64,000 nucleotides of DNA from Chloroflexi bacterium AL-N1 (GTDB taxonomy: Bacteria; Chloroflexota; Chloroflexia; Chloroflexales; Roseiflexaceae), in assembly GCA_013122435.1 (NCBI GenBank), contig WYDT01000002.1:1-64000 (forward strand), read 5' to 3'. The notes beneath the pieces were generated by a model. The model had not been told where the DNA came from, made no database searches, and worked only from the letters and a program-made list of their open reading frames with translations. A program made the translations under genes and the position numbers. Below, piece by piece: positions 8,791-16,879 of this stretch (the stretch's first letter is position 1; every line of letters starts with the position of its first letter).

Positions 8791-8817
8791 CCATGCTCTT
8801 GTAAAACAGGGGCATGG
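8791..8817 (+). terminator. Hairpin after the TetR-led operon
   Basis: CCATGCTC (8791-8798) pairs with GGGCATGG (8810-8817) with one G-U pair and an 11-base loop, 32 bases past the stop. No T-run follows, so termination is only suggested. Confidence 0.35.
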
Positions 8818-9277
8818 TTGCGGTGATCTTATGCCTCATCCTGTTATGTATATGGTACTATGTTGGAAAAGAAGGATGAAACCACTAAAACAAACAACGC
8901 CACGCCAGAGAATAACATACCCTTTCCCACATGCATGGGCAGATTCCCAACGTCGCAGTTGTTCGGGCGATAAGCGGAATAGCGAGCACTGCGCTTACAA
9001 ACCGCAGCTATGTTACATAGGTATGGTTTGTACATCTGTTACAGGCACTCATATTGGCACTGAAGCGGCTGCTTGAAGCTGCCGCTCATAAAGCTTACCC
9101 AACATGCTTCATGTGGTATATGTCTGACTCGTTGGCTATATCACCCCTGCAAATCAAGCATTTCCCAACCGAGGTGTGTTGCAATGCATTGTGCCACGTG
9201 GAAGCGCCACAGTAAAGCCGTGGAGTGACTGAAGATCTTGCGATTGAGTAAAGCGCTCATCGCTGCGAATTTCGAGA
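8818..9277. other. Intergenic, nothing recognised
   Basis: Short open frames occur on both strands, but none has a ribosome-binding site plus family-like sequence. The DNA separates the operon from a converging gene. Confidence 0.5.
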
Positions 9278-9808
9278 TCATAGCTCAATACGGTCTCCTT
9301 TGGCTTTACGCAACCGCGCCAACTGTGCTTCCAGCGCCTGCAAGAAAACATCAGGGCTGCGCTTTTGATTAAGTATCGCATACCATTCATCGTGGAGTGA
9401 TGTATCGACCACATGCCCGTTGACAATTTTTAGCACATTAGGGAAACCAATCTGCTCGATATTGTGGAGCATATGGGAGATATACGTCTCGTCGAAGGTG
9501 CTGATCGGCTTTCTCCCTTCCAGTTGTATAATGTGTATATGTGGATCCAGCGCTGACAGAATGTGTTCTTCCACAAAGGCCCGACTAGTCATTCGGTTGG
9601 TGTAGCAAAAAAACTCTGCGCCTTCGTGTTGAGCAAGAAATGCAGCATAGCGCTGTTCAGATTGTCTGGCACGTATCCGCGATACACCCATCAACAGGAG
9701 TATCAATGGTAAGACAAAAGGCAATACCACCAGCACCCCGACTACTCCGATCGCAACACTCACCCAGTGTAGAATTAACATTCCAGTCTGTTTTACACTC
9801 ATCTGCAT
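9278..9808 (-). CDS. Hypothetical membrane-anchored protein
   Basis: The frame is open from a TTG at 9850; I prefer ATG at 9808 (or 9802), as no Shine-Dalgarno decides it. A single long hydrophobic segment (HWVSVAIGVVGVLVVLPFVLPLILLLMGV) near residues 12-40 is followed by a cytoplasmic or extracellular domain of about 130 residues, including EEHILSALDPHIHIIQLEGRK and a charged C-terminal helix. No family recognised. It is divergent from the carbonic anhydrase gene, with about 150 bases between the starts. Confidence 0.55.
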   Translation of the reverse strand: MQMSVKQTGMLILHWVSVAIGVVGVLVVLPFVLPLILLLMGVSRIRARQSEQRYAAFLAQHEGAEFFCYTNRMTSRAFVEEHILSALDPHIHIIQLEGRKPISTFDETYISHMLHNIEQIGFPNVLKIVNGHVVDTSLHDEWYAILNQKRSPDVFLQALEAQLARLRKAKGDRIEL

Positions 9809-9956
9809 AGCCTGATATGCTACTTTGTTACAATCATTACCTATAGACAATTATAATCCAACCATTCAATGTTATCTGAATTACACAAAGCTTTAACAAT
9901 AGTAATGCTATACTTTCGACAAAGAGCTTTCACCTGAACATATAGAGGGAATAGCT

Positions 9957-10562
9957 ATGCAGCAAGAAGTCACTATAACTGACAACCAGGCATTGACCAT
10001 GCTTCTTGAAGGAAACGAACGCTATGCCACCATGCATACGACCCATCCTGACCAGACACTTGAGCGACGTAGTGAAGTTGTTGGTGGACAGCACCCGTTT
10101 GCCATTATCTTCGGATGTGTCGATTCGCGTGTGCCTCCTGAGATTGTCTTTGACCAGGGGTTAGGCAATCTGTTGGTCATCCGTACGGCTGGTCATGTTA
10201 TTGGTGATGTTGCACTCGGCAGTATTGAGTTTGGTGTTGAAGAGCTTGGTATCCCGCTTGTCGTTGTGTTAGGCCACGAACAATGTGGCGCGGTTGCCGC
10301 TGCCATTACCGCTGTGGAACACCATGTTGCGGCGCATGATAAAATCCAAACATTGGTAGACCATATTCGCCCGGCTGTTGAGCAAGCGCAGGGGCAGACT
10401 GGTGATCTCTTGCATAATGCGGTCTGGGCTAATATCGAATTAGCCGTCAACGAATTGAGAGAAATACCATTGCTACAGGAATTTATCGAAAAAGGCAAAC
10501 TAACTGTTGTTGGTGCATGCTACGAACTCGATACTGGAAAGGTAATCCTATTAGAAGCATGA
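9957..10562 (+). CDS. Beta-class carbonic anhydrase
   Basis: ATG at 9957 follows GAGGGAATAGCT. The 201-residue protein has all zinc-site residues of the beta class: C54-x-D56-S57-R58 in FGCVDSRVP, then H107 and C110 in LGHEQCGAV. The Asp-Arg dyad is intact, so reversible CO2 hydration is expected. The N-terminal AL.MLLEGNERY helix and the C-terminal VVGACYELDTGKV strand are usual. Cytoplasmic, with no signal peptide. It appears to be monocistronic. Confidence 0.95.
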   Translation: MQQEVTITDNQALTMLLEGNERYATMHTTHPDQTLERRSEVVGGQHPFAIIFGCVDSRVPPEIVFDQGLGNLLVIRTAGHVIGDVALGSIEFGVEELGIPLVVVLGHEQCGAVAAAITAVEHHVAAHDKIQTLVDHIRPAVEQAQGQTGDLLHNAVWANIELAVNELREIPLLQEFIEKGKLTVVGACYELDTGKVILLEA

Positions 10563-10992
10563 TGATAAAAACTAAGCAGAGAAATGCAGGGCCAGTTAAC
10601 ATGGATCTTGCGGCTTCGTATTCGTTATTAGCATAACACCAAATGCTCTATCGACACTCATCGTTGGCTGGTCGCCATGCTGATATCCCCAGGCAAATCA
10701 GGTTTGGGTTGGTGCGGCCTAACCACCCTCTTTGCTGCACATTCCTGGCTGCCATAGCTCAAACTATCTCGCGAATAATTGTCTTTTCCCCAACGTCTCC
10801 GCTAATCCTTCAGTCAGGCAACAATGCATCACGACTAATCATCCCGCTCATAACTAACAGCAATTTGAGATACAACATCAGAAGCACGTAACCATGGCAC
10901 GTTTGCACGAGTTATCAATAGTAGACGAGAATTACGTGTGCTTCTGCATACATATGCGTGATACAAGCCATTCATCAATCGGAGCGAGCCCT
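10563..10992. other. Intergenic, nothing recognised
   Basis: No convincing gene. An in-frame ATG at 10894 and one at 10954 precede the next gene but lack a ribosome-binding site, whereas GTG at 10993 has GGAG at a proper distance. Confidence 0.5.
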
Positions 10993-11739
10993 GTGTTCAA
11001 AAAAATAATCGTTGGTGTATTGGTTGTGCTCATCACTGTTGGTGTATGTATTGCAATGCCAGTGATCTGGGGCTATCTCAGCCTGGTAAGCGACGATCCG
11101 ACAGTGTGGGAGTCTGCTATTGTCGATTTTGAAGCTATGGATCGTGAAATCTCTCCACCACAGGACGCTGTGGTTTTTGTGGGCAGTTCCAGCATTCGTA
11201 ATTGGGAGACTCTCGCGGAGGATATGGCACCACTGCCCGTCATTCAGCGTGGTTTTGGTGGCGCTAAAATTGACGATATTGTCTACTATGTGGATCGCAT
11301 CGTGACCGTGTATAAACCCAGAGCAGTGGTATTATTTGCCGGCTCGAACGATCTGATTGGCTATACGAATGACAAAACCCCTGAAGAGATCCTTGCAAGC
11401 TATGTCACATTTGCCTCTATTGTGCACACTACTCTACCGGAAACACACATCTACTACATTGCCATTAGTCCAACGGGAAGACGTTGGGAGCAGTGGCCAG
11501 ATATTCAACGCACGAATCGTCTCATCTACGAATACACACTCCTCGATCCACGGCTGTCTTTTATCGATACGACCACAGTTCTGTTGAATGAAAATGACCT
11601 CCCAAACGATGACTTCTTTTGGTCCGATCAATTGCATTTGAGTGCAGCCGGGTATGCGGCCTGGACATCTGTCATCCGACCTATTCTGCATCGTGATCTG
11701 CTTGAGGCAACGACATCGCCGTTTGTAACTCGTCTGTAA
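10993..11739 (+). CDS. Membrane-anchored SGNH/GDSL-family hydrolase
   Basis: I choose GTG at 10993, 8 bases after GGAG. The product then begins with a clean signal anchor (FKKIIVGVLVVLITVGVCIAMPVIW). The hydrolase domain shows block I VFVGSSSIRNWE with the nucleophile Ser at about residue 66, block III AGSNDL and block V SDQLHLSAAGY with the catalytic Asp-x-x-His. RGFGG is block II. Length 248 residues fits the family. It is probably an outward-facing esterase or acylhydrolase acting on lipids or acetylated polymers. An extracellular PHB-depolymerase-like esterase follows about 110 bases downstream in the same direction. Confidence 0.85.
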   Translation: MFKKIIVGVLVVLITVGVCIAMPVIWGYLSLVSDDPTVWESAIVDFEAMDREISPPQDAVVFVGSSSIRNWETLAEDMAPLPVIQRGFGGAKIDDIVYYVDRIVTVYKPRAVVLFAGSNDLIGYTNDKTPEEILASYVTFASIVHTTLPETHIYYIAISPTGRRWEQWPDIQRTNRLIYEYTLLDPRLSFIDTTTVLLNENDLPNDDFFWSDQLHLSAAGYAAWTSVIRPILHRDLLEATTSPFVTRL

Positions 11740-11849
11740 CGCCATTGTGACTCATATCCGGTAGACTCTCCCCACACTCATGTTCCGATGAGCCGATCCC
11801 TGTATCTGGATATCAGTAGTTCTACAATCCTTGCATAAGGAGGCACTCG

Positions 11850-12848
11850 ATGGTGAACAACGCAATGCGGCGACAGAGAAACATGCTCATTTTACTCATT
11901 TTAACGCTTGTACTCCTGGTTCAACCAATCTCATCCGTACATGCCGGAAGCTGGGTTTTTGGCTCGGCCAGCGCAGCAGGTGGTTCGCGCAACTACAAAC
12001 TCTGGGTTCCCTCAAGTTATTCGAACACCACAGCAACACCTCTCGTCATGGTCTTACACGGATGCTCCCAGACACCTGATACTATTGCGGCGGGCACTCA
12101 ATTCAACGATCTGGCTGATACCGAAGGATTTCTGGTCGTCTACCCCGCACAATCCTGGTTCGCCAACTTTAATCGCTGTTGGAACTGGTTTGAACCGATT
12201 CATCAACGACGTGGCTCCGGTGAACCTGCGATCCTCGCGGCAGTTGTAGACGACATTCGCTCCTCATACAATATTGACTCGCGCCGAGTGTATGTAGTCG
12301 GACTTTCTGCCGGTGGTGCGATGGCGGTCATTATGGGTGCAACCTACCCTGATATGTTTTCTGCTGTTGGTGTTGCTGCCGGTCTGGAGTATCAGGCTGG
12401 TACCAGTACGCTCTCTGGTGTACTCGCCATGTCACAGGGTGGACCAGACCCGAATCGACAGGGCCTTGCAGCGTATCAGGCAATGGGCAGCGCTAATCGC
12501 CCTGTTCGTGTGAGTGTGTTCCACGGCACCAGTGATTTTGTGGTCTATCCCATCAATGGCGAACAGGTCGTAACGCAGTGGGCCCAAACAAATGACTACG
12601 TAGATGATGGCAGCGATAATGATTCTGTCGATGACACCGCCGACACGACCACGCAGGGACAGGTACCAGGTGGGCGTAACTACATCAAATATACTTATAA
12701 CGATGCCTCAGGAACTGTATTGCTCGAAAAATGGACTGTTAATGGTATGGGACACGCCTGGTCTGGTGGTTCAACGGCTGGCTCCTACACCGACCCTGCT
12801 GGTCCCGATGCAACACGTGAGTTCTGGCGTTTCTTCTCAGGAAGATGA
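11850..12848 (+). CDS. Secreted PHB-depolymerase-family esterase
   Basis: ATG at 11850 is preceded by AAGGAGG. A signal peptide (NMLILLILTLVLLVQPISSVHA) is followed by an alpha/beta-hydrolase of the esterase/PHB-depolymerase (LpqC-like) family. It has the oxyanion block VMVLHGCSQ, the nucleophile elbow GLSAGGAMA, the acid in FHGTSDFVV and the catalytic His in NGMGHAWSGG. An Asp-rich insertion (DDGSDNDSVDD) sits before the last strands and may bind calcium. It probably cleaves polyhydroxyalkanoates or feruloyl/acetyl esters outside the cell; the family label does not settle the substrate. The stop overlaps the end of a decayed gene on the other strand by about 11 bases. Confidence 0.9.
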   Translation: MVNNAMRRQRNMLILLILTLVLLVQPISSVHAGSWVFGSASAAGGSRNYKLWVPSSYSNTTATPLVMVLHGCSQTPDTIAAGTQFNDLADTEGFLVVYPAQSWFANFNRCWNWFEPIHQRRGSGEPAILAAVVDDIRSSYNIDSRRVYVVGLSAGGAMAVIMGATYPDMFSAVGVAAGLEYQAGTSTLSGVLAMSQGGPDPNRQGLAAYQAMGSANRPVRVSVFHGTSDFVVYPINGEQVVTQWAQTNDYVDDGSDNDSVDDTADTTTQGQVPGGRNYIKYTYNDASGTVLLEKWTVNGMGHAWSGGSTAGSYTDPAGPDATREFWRFFSGR

Positions 12849-13350
12849 TGTCCGTTTGTTAAGCCACACATGTAGCAGTTCGGCCTTTTCCATGCGACCC
12901 AGAAGACGATACGCATAATACTCATACTCAAGCGAGAGCACCGGAATGTGTAAGCCAGCAACCCTCTACCCAGCGTCGATGTGGGGAGAGGTTGACTGGT
13001 GCCTCCCACGTATCGTCGGGGAGGCGCTTCTGGATGTCACCCATGATTTCAACCGTTATGCCATCAAGCTCAAGTGCACCAAAATGTGACCGGATACATG
13101 GGACTCCCGGTATGTGACTGGGTCAACCACATGTTGTTGAAATAGCTGCTCGATAGCATAAGCCCCTGGACAATCTGTTTGAAGATCGATATCGTGAACC
13201 GCTACTTCGACACCTTGCAGCACAAAACTACAACTTCCCGTTACGACTCAGATAGGTGGTTGATCGTCAAGCCGTGTGGTGAGGGTACGAAGCACAGTCT
13301 GGTGTGGTTGTGGAAGTATCAGCGTCTCCTGGTTGACATAAAACGATTGG
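12837..13350 (-). pseudogene. Decayed nucleotidyltransferase (aminoglycoside/lincosamide adenylyltransferase-like)
   Basis: Translating the minus strand across frames gives a coherent protein: NQETLILPQPHQTVL, then VVTGSCSFVLQG with the GS signature of the nucleotidyltransferase fold, VHDIDLQTD with the metal-binding Asp pair, SHFGALELDGITVEIMGD, and the tail PVLSLEYEYYAYRLLGR..KAELL. It is broken by an in-frame TGA just before VVTGS and by at least two frameshifts (after YRESHVSGH and after HRRWVEGCWL). No single frame spans more than a third of it. This is a clear relic; the original substrate is unknown. Confidence 0.75.
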
Positions 13351-13406
13351 CGGCATACAAACCCGGTCAAGTGATGCTGTCATGATGCCAAAAAGATGAC
13401 GAAACA

Positions 13407-13435
13407 TTGACAGTATGATGATATTGTATTACACT
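13407..13435 (+). promoter_or_regulatory. Promoter of the toxin-antitoxin-like pair
   Basis: TTGACA (13407-13412), a 17-base spacer and TACACT (13430-13435), with the ATG 40 bases further on. Confidence 0.55.
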
Positions 13436-13474
13436 CATGCCAATGCTAGCACATCTGAGCGAAGGAGGAAGCTC

Positions 13475-13831
13475 ATGCATATGGCAGTTACTCGTTCTCT
13501 TGAAGACATTCGACAGCGTCGCGCGGAAACTCGCCGGGAGTTTGCTACCTATCTTGGCATTACCGAACAAACATATCGCCGTTTACTGCAACAAGACCCA
13601 TCAATTGAAGGGCCAACGCGTCGGCGTGTTGCCGCCAAATTGAACCTTGATCCTATGCTTATTGTAGAACTTGTCCCCCCACCAACTAACGGCTACATTA
13701 CACAACTGACTGCTGCCATTGATGAGGCAAACCGTAGTGGATGGTTCACCTATGACCCGGACACCAGCATCTTAAGTGATGTCCCTGTTCCTATTGAGTG
13801 TCCGCCTGGCAACGCTACAGATAGCAGATGA
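13475..13831 (+). CDS. HTH (XRE-like) protein, probable antitoxin
   Basis: The start is ATG 13475 or 13481 behind GAAGGAGGAA; the upstream frame to 13415 covers the promoter. The 118-residue product has a lambda-repressor-like helix-turn-helix at residues 15-60 (REFATYLGITEQTYRRLLQQD... RRRVAAKLNL) and a C-terminal segment without charge clusters that may neutralise the partner. Its stop overlaps the next start by 4 bases (ATGA), the usual coupling of type II antitoxin and toxin genes. No close family name can be given by eye. Confidence 0.65.
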   Translation: MHMAVTRSLEDIRQRRAETRREFATYLGITEQTYRRLLQQDPSIEGPTRRRVAAKLNLDPMLIVELVPPPTNGYITQLTAAIDEANRSGWFTYDPDTSILSDVPVPIECPPGNATDSR

Positions 13832-14115
13832 CCAAACCCGTCGATGTCTATGTGACTGCATCTGTAGCGGGAGTCCTGCGTCAGATCACTCCTGTTCAAC
13901 GTGCACAATGTGATCGTCTGATTGCTGCGATTCGCATTGCACCACAGGTGGGACAATTTTACGCACATGATGGAGAAAATCGACTGCTTCGCATCGCCAG
14001 CGCTGCGGATGTACATCTGATCTATACTGTAACTTATCAAGTATGGCAGGATCGGATCTTTCTTGTCGATCTGGTTGTAGCTGATTGGCATCCTCCACAC
14101 TCAGATATGCCATAA
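13828..14115 (+). CDS. RelE/ParE-like small protein, probable toxin
   Basis: ATG at 13828 overlaps the end of the HTH gene. The 95-residue product has the size and pattern of RelE/ParE toxins: VYVTASVAGVLRQITPVQRAQCDRLIAAI (two helices), then a beta sheet with ENRLLRIASAADVHLIYTV and RIFLVDLVVAD. The terminal catalytic residues of RelE are not obvious, so activity (mRNA cleavage, gyrase inhibition or none) is open. A type II toxin-antitoxin module in the antitoxin-first order is the most economical reading. Confidence 0.6.
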   Translation: MTKPVDVYVTASVAGVLRQITPVQRAQCDRLIAAIRIAPQVGQFYAHDGENRLLRIASAADVHLIYTVTYQVWQDRIFLVDLVVADWHPPHSDMP

Positions 14116-14142
14116 TGACTGGTGGGAGGAAAGCTGGAGGTC

Positions 14143-14523
14143 CTACTCAACCTCGAAACGATCGCCCTGTTGCATAAACTCGATGCGATTACCAAAGGGG
14201 TCGTTGGCATAAACACGACGCACATGTGGTAGGCTATCATCAGGTGTGATAGGTACGCCTGCCGCTTCCAGTCGGTGTCGGCACTCTGCGAGATCCTCGA
14301 CTACAAATGCCGGGTGGGCTTTGCGTGCCGGGTTAAACGATGCCTCAACCCCGAGATGGATCCCAATCCCTGGTCCCTGAAACCAACATCCCCCGCGGGC
14401 CTGTAACGGCAGTGGTTTAGCGACTTCAGGTAGTCCAAGCAACTGATTGTAGAACTGGCGTGCACGTGCTTCTTCACCTGCAGGCATGGCGAGTTGTATA
14501 TGATCAAGCGTGACGATTTGCAT
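14143..14523 (-). CDS. VOC-family (glyoxalase/dioxygenase-like) protein
   Basis: ATG at 14523 follows GGAAGGAATGCT. The 126-residue protein is a single vicinal-oxygen-chelate unit: LDHIQLAMPAGEEARARQFYNQLLGL, GIGIHLGVE, HPAFVVEDLAECRHRLEAAGV and VYANDPFGNRIEFMQ. The metal-ligand His of LDHIQ and the Glu of NRIEF are kept. Members include glyoxalases, antibiotic-binding proteins and dioxygenases; the substrate cannot be told. It is followed by a flavodoxin-like gene on the same strand, which lies upstream in transcription order. Confidence 0.85.
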   Translation of the reverse strand: MQIVTLDHIQLAMPAGEEARARQFYNQLLGLPEVAKPLPLQARGGCWFQGPGIGIHLGVEASFNPARKAHPAFVVEDLAECRHRLEAAGVPITPDDSLPHVRRVYANDPFGNRIEFMQQGDRFEVE

Positions 14524-14642
14524 AGCATTCCTTCCAATCTATGATGTCGCGGATACAACTATAGCTTACAGTGTGAGACGCAAGAATGCCACAAGAATCT
14601 GTCTATGGATACCATTGACGTTTGTTATATGAGTTCACTGAA

Positions 14643-15167
14643 TCACCCATACCCGCCGCCGATCTTCAACTGTCGTGCAATTTCTGCCACCCGTCTACCA
14701 AGGGCACGTGCCTGCTCACGATCTTCATCCGTTACCTGACCTATTGCCGTTGCACCATAGTACGAGCCAGATCGCTCCATTACTGGCGTCCATGGCAAAC
14801 CAACGATCATCATGCCGTTGCCAAGAAACCAGTGCAAAACGTTGAGCAGGGTAAACTCTGTACCAGAGTGGTTGCCAGCACTCGAGGTAAATGCCGCACC
14901 GACCTTCCCCGTGAGAATGCCCTCTTCCCACAAATCGCCGGTGGTATCCATCCACAGTTTGAGCGAGCCTTTGATGCCCGTCCAGTTGGGTGTCCCAAAA
15001 ATCAACGCGTCAGCCATCTCCAGATCGTGTTTGCTCGTCTGACGGGGCCGTTGCAGCACCACATCCGACTCCGGAAACATCCGCGCTCCCTCCGCAACCG
15101 ATTGAGCCAGAATATCGACTAAATCACCCTGATCGTACAAAATCAGAATACGACATTGTAATTCCAT
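14643..15167 (-). CDS. Flavodoxin/WrbA-like NAD(P)H:quinone oxidoreductase
   Basis: The start is ATG 15167 (MELQCRILILYDQ), behind GGAGG; the longer frame has no such site. The 174-residue flavodoxin fold shows the first strand RILILYDQGD, then ADALIFGTPNWTGIKGSLKLWMD, and the WrbA-like GKVGAAFTSSAGNHSGTEFTLLNVLHWFLGNGMMIVG. The phosphate-binding loop is atypical (YDQGDLVD), so FMN affinity may differ. The likely reaction is two-electron quinone reduction. It runs in the same direction as the VOC gene. Confidence 0.85.
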   Translation of the reverse strand: MELQCRILILYDQGDLVDILAQSVAEGARMFPESDVVLQRPRQTSKHDLEMADALIFGTPNWTGIKGSLKLWMDTTGDLWEEGILTGKVGAAFTSSAGNHSGTEFTLLNVLHWFLGNGMMIVGLPWTPVMERSGSYYGATAIGQVTDEDREQARALGRRVAEIARQLKIGGGYG

Positions 15168-15401
15168 ACTGTTCCTCCAGACACAAGGTCTTGCATAATA
15201 AAGACAAATACACTCGGACAACACTTGAACTGCCATTGTCCTGACAAGTTACTGCCTCCTTGTCAACAGACATCAGCAATCAGTCTGTTCTACACTTTAG
15301 CCATAGAACATCTTATAGTGTAACAATTGTTCATCATCTCAGACACAAAGTGCACAAAATGGAGTGAACATATGGCATTCCTTTTCAAGGAGGTATTATC
15401 C

Positions 15402-15620
15402 ATGGATGGACTATCAGCGCTTTTTATCATCATTATCATTTCATTGTTCTCAGGTCTGTTGATTGGCGGCATCATCATCATCATGATCCCTCGTCCACCC
15501 ACTATTGTGTATATGCCTGTTAATAAGCCGTCACCTAAATCAAAGCTGAGCTTTTTCCCACTGATGATTATCGTGACCATTATATTCATGATGTTTATGC
15601 TTTTGAGTAGTGTGTTTTAG
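15402..15620 (+). CDS. Small two-pass membrane protein, 72 residues
   Basis: ATG at 15402 is 8 bases after a perfect AAGGAGGT, which supports translation. It has two hydrophobic helices (LFIIIIISLFSGLLIGGIIIIM and FFPLMIIVTIIFMMFMLLSSVF) joined by a short proline- and lysine-containing loop. No family recognised. The strong ribosome-binding site makes it a real small gene rather than a random frame. The function could be anything from a toxin to a membrane-complex subunit. Confidence 0.65.
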   Translation: MDGLSALFIIIIISLFSGLLIGGIIIIMIPRPPTIVYMPVNKPSPKSKLSFFPLMIIVTIIFMMFMLLSSVF

Positions 15621-15896
15621 AATCATTTGATACATCAATATATGTTGTTGCATCAACACTTTATTGGGCGGGTGAAAGAAAAGGGGTGGTATGATGCAAG
15701 ATACGTATTTCCAGCAACCTGTAACGCAAATAAACCTGATTGCTCTCTCAAGAAATACTTTCTGCGCTATTTTAGGATGGTTTGGGCAAGGTGCTGATCT
15801 GGGAATACACGAAGTCAACAGTAATATGGTAGCATGTATCAGCATTTGTGCGCTATGACGTATTGAGCGTACATCCAAACAAGGAGATTTCTGCTC

Positions 15897-16775
15897 GTGT
15901 TACGTGATGATATTCATGTGCGACGTACCCTCGCTCGCTCAATTTTAGAACGTTTAGCTGAGACTGCACCAACTGAAGACGGGCGTTCAGGCAAAGTCGT
16001 CCGTATGACTGATCTGGTCAACAATTCGTTTGCCGTTGCGTATGGCATTGCGCTTGTTGATATGCTCCGGGCGCTTGGAGCAGTTATTGCCGATCCCGAA
16101 GACGCAACTGTTGTAAGTGTCTCGTCGGTTCAAGCAGGCTATTTTATACACGAAGTGTGTGCACTACTGGAAAACGATACACCACTTGTTGCTGACTGGA
16201 CCCGTGAGGGTGTCAATGGCGAAGTTGCACAGACGTTTGAAGCAGGCGTCAACCTCTTGGCTGCGCTGGAACAGCGTCGTCTCAAGATGACTGCCAATGC
16301 TGGTCCGATTCGTAATATCAGTGTTGCCGTCGGCGTTATTGCAAAACGCAACGATGCTGGTGAGCGAACCTACCTGTTCTTTTGGGATGAACCAGCGCGA
16401 CGGTGGCAGCTTATTGGTGGCCACTTTGAGATGAGTGATGGTTCATTAAAAACCACGCTGCTTCGCGAACTGAGTGAGGAATTACAGATTCCACCAGTGG
16501 AAGAGTCAGTACATGTGCTTGTTACCGAGGTTGGACAACCGTTTATCGAAAAATGGCGTTCCCCAACCTATGGTCTCCTCACCAATACGATCTTCCAGGC
16601 TTACGGTGTACGTTTTATGAACGGACTACCACCGTTACATGATCAACTGCGCTGGGTTACCGAGCAAGAGGTCTTTATTGGGCGCACGACTGATGGTGAA
16701 ACTATCTCCAATGCTCCCCTCCACCGCCTGCTCACACAACCAGGGATTAATCTTGATATGTTTTTACTGGATTAA
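15897..16775 (+). CDS. NUDIX hydrolase with an N-terminal helical domain
   Basis: GTG at 15897 lies 10 bases after AAGGAG. Residues 1-135 form an unrecognised, mostly helical domain (RRTLARSILERLAE.., FAVAYGIALVDMLRALG). The NUDIX domain follows from about residue 140 (ISVAVGVIAKR). The core RELSEE of the Nudix box is kept (GGHFEMSDGSL...LLRELSEELQI), but the first Glu of GX5EX7 is replaced, so activity may be altered. The intact gene is directly followed by a broken ATPase-winged-helix gene and the decayed STAND locus. In such company NUDIX proteins can process nucleotide signals, but this is inference. Confidence 0.75.
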   Translation: MLRDDIHVRRTLARSILERLAETAPTEDGRSGKVVRMTDLVNNSFAVAYGIALVDMLRALGAVIADPEDATVVSVSSVQAGYFIHEVCALLENDTPLVADWTREGVNGEVAQTFEAGVNLLAALEQRRLKMTANAGPIRNISVAVGVIAKRNDAGERTYLFFWDEPARRWQLIGGHFEMSDGSLKTTLLRELSEELQIPPVEESVHVLVTEVGQPFIEKWRSPTYGLLTNTIFQAYGVRFMNGLPPLHDQLRWVTEQEVFIGRTTDGETISNAPLHRLLTQPGINLDMFLLD

Positions 16776-16879
16776 TGACAGGGAGTTGCCAGCCGGTCGT
16801 CAGGCACCATGCGGAGCATTACGCTACACTCAAGATATCTGTCTTTTCCATTGATTGAATGTTGTGTGAAAGAGACCGC

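Noticed and set aside
8762-9076. Plus-strand frame of about 100 codons after the DUF4386 gene
   Set aside because: No plausible start context, low-complexity composition and no domain-like pattern.
15540-15878. Minus-strand frame opposite the 72-residue membrane gene
   Set aside because: His/Cys-rich antisense frame without a ribosome-binding site; the plus-strand gene has a perfect one.
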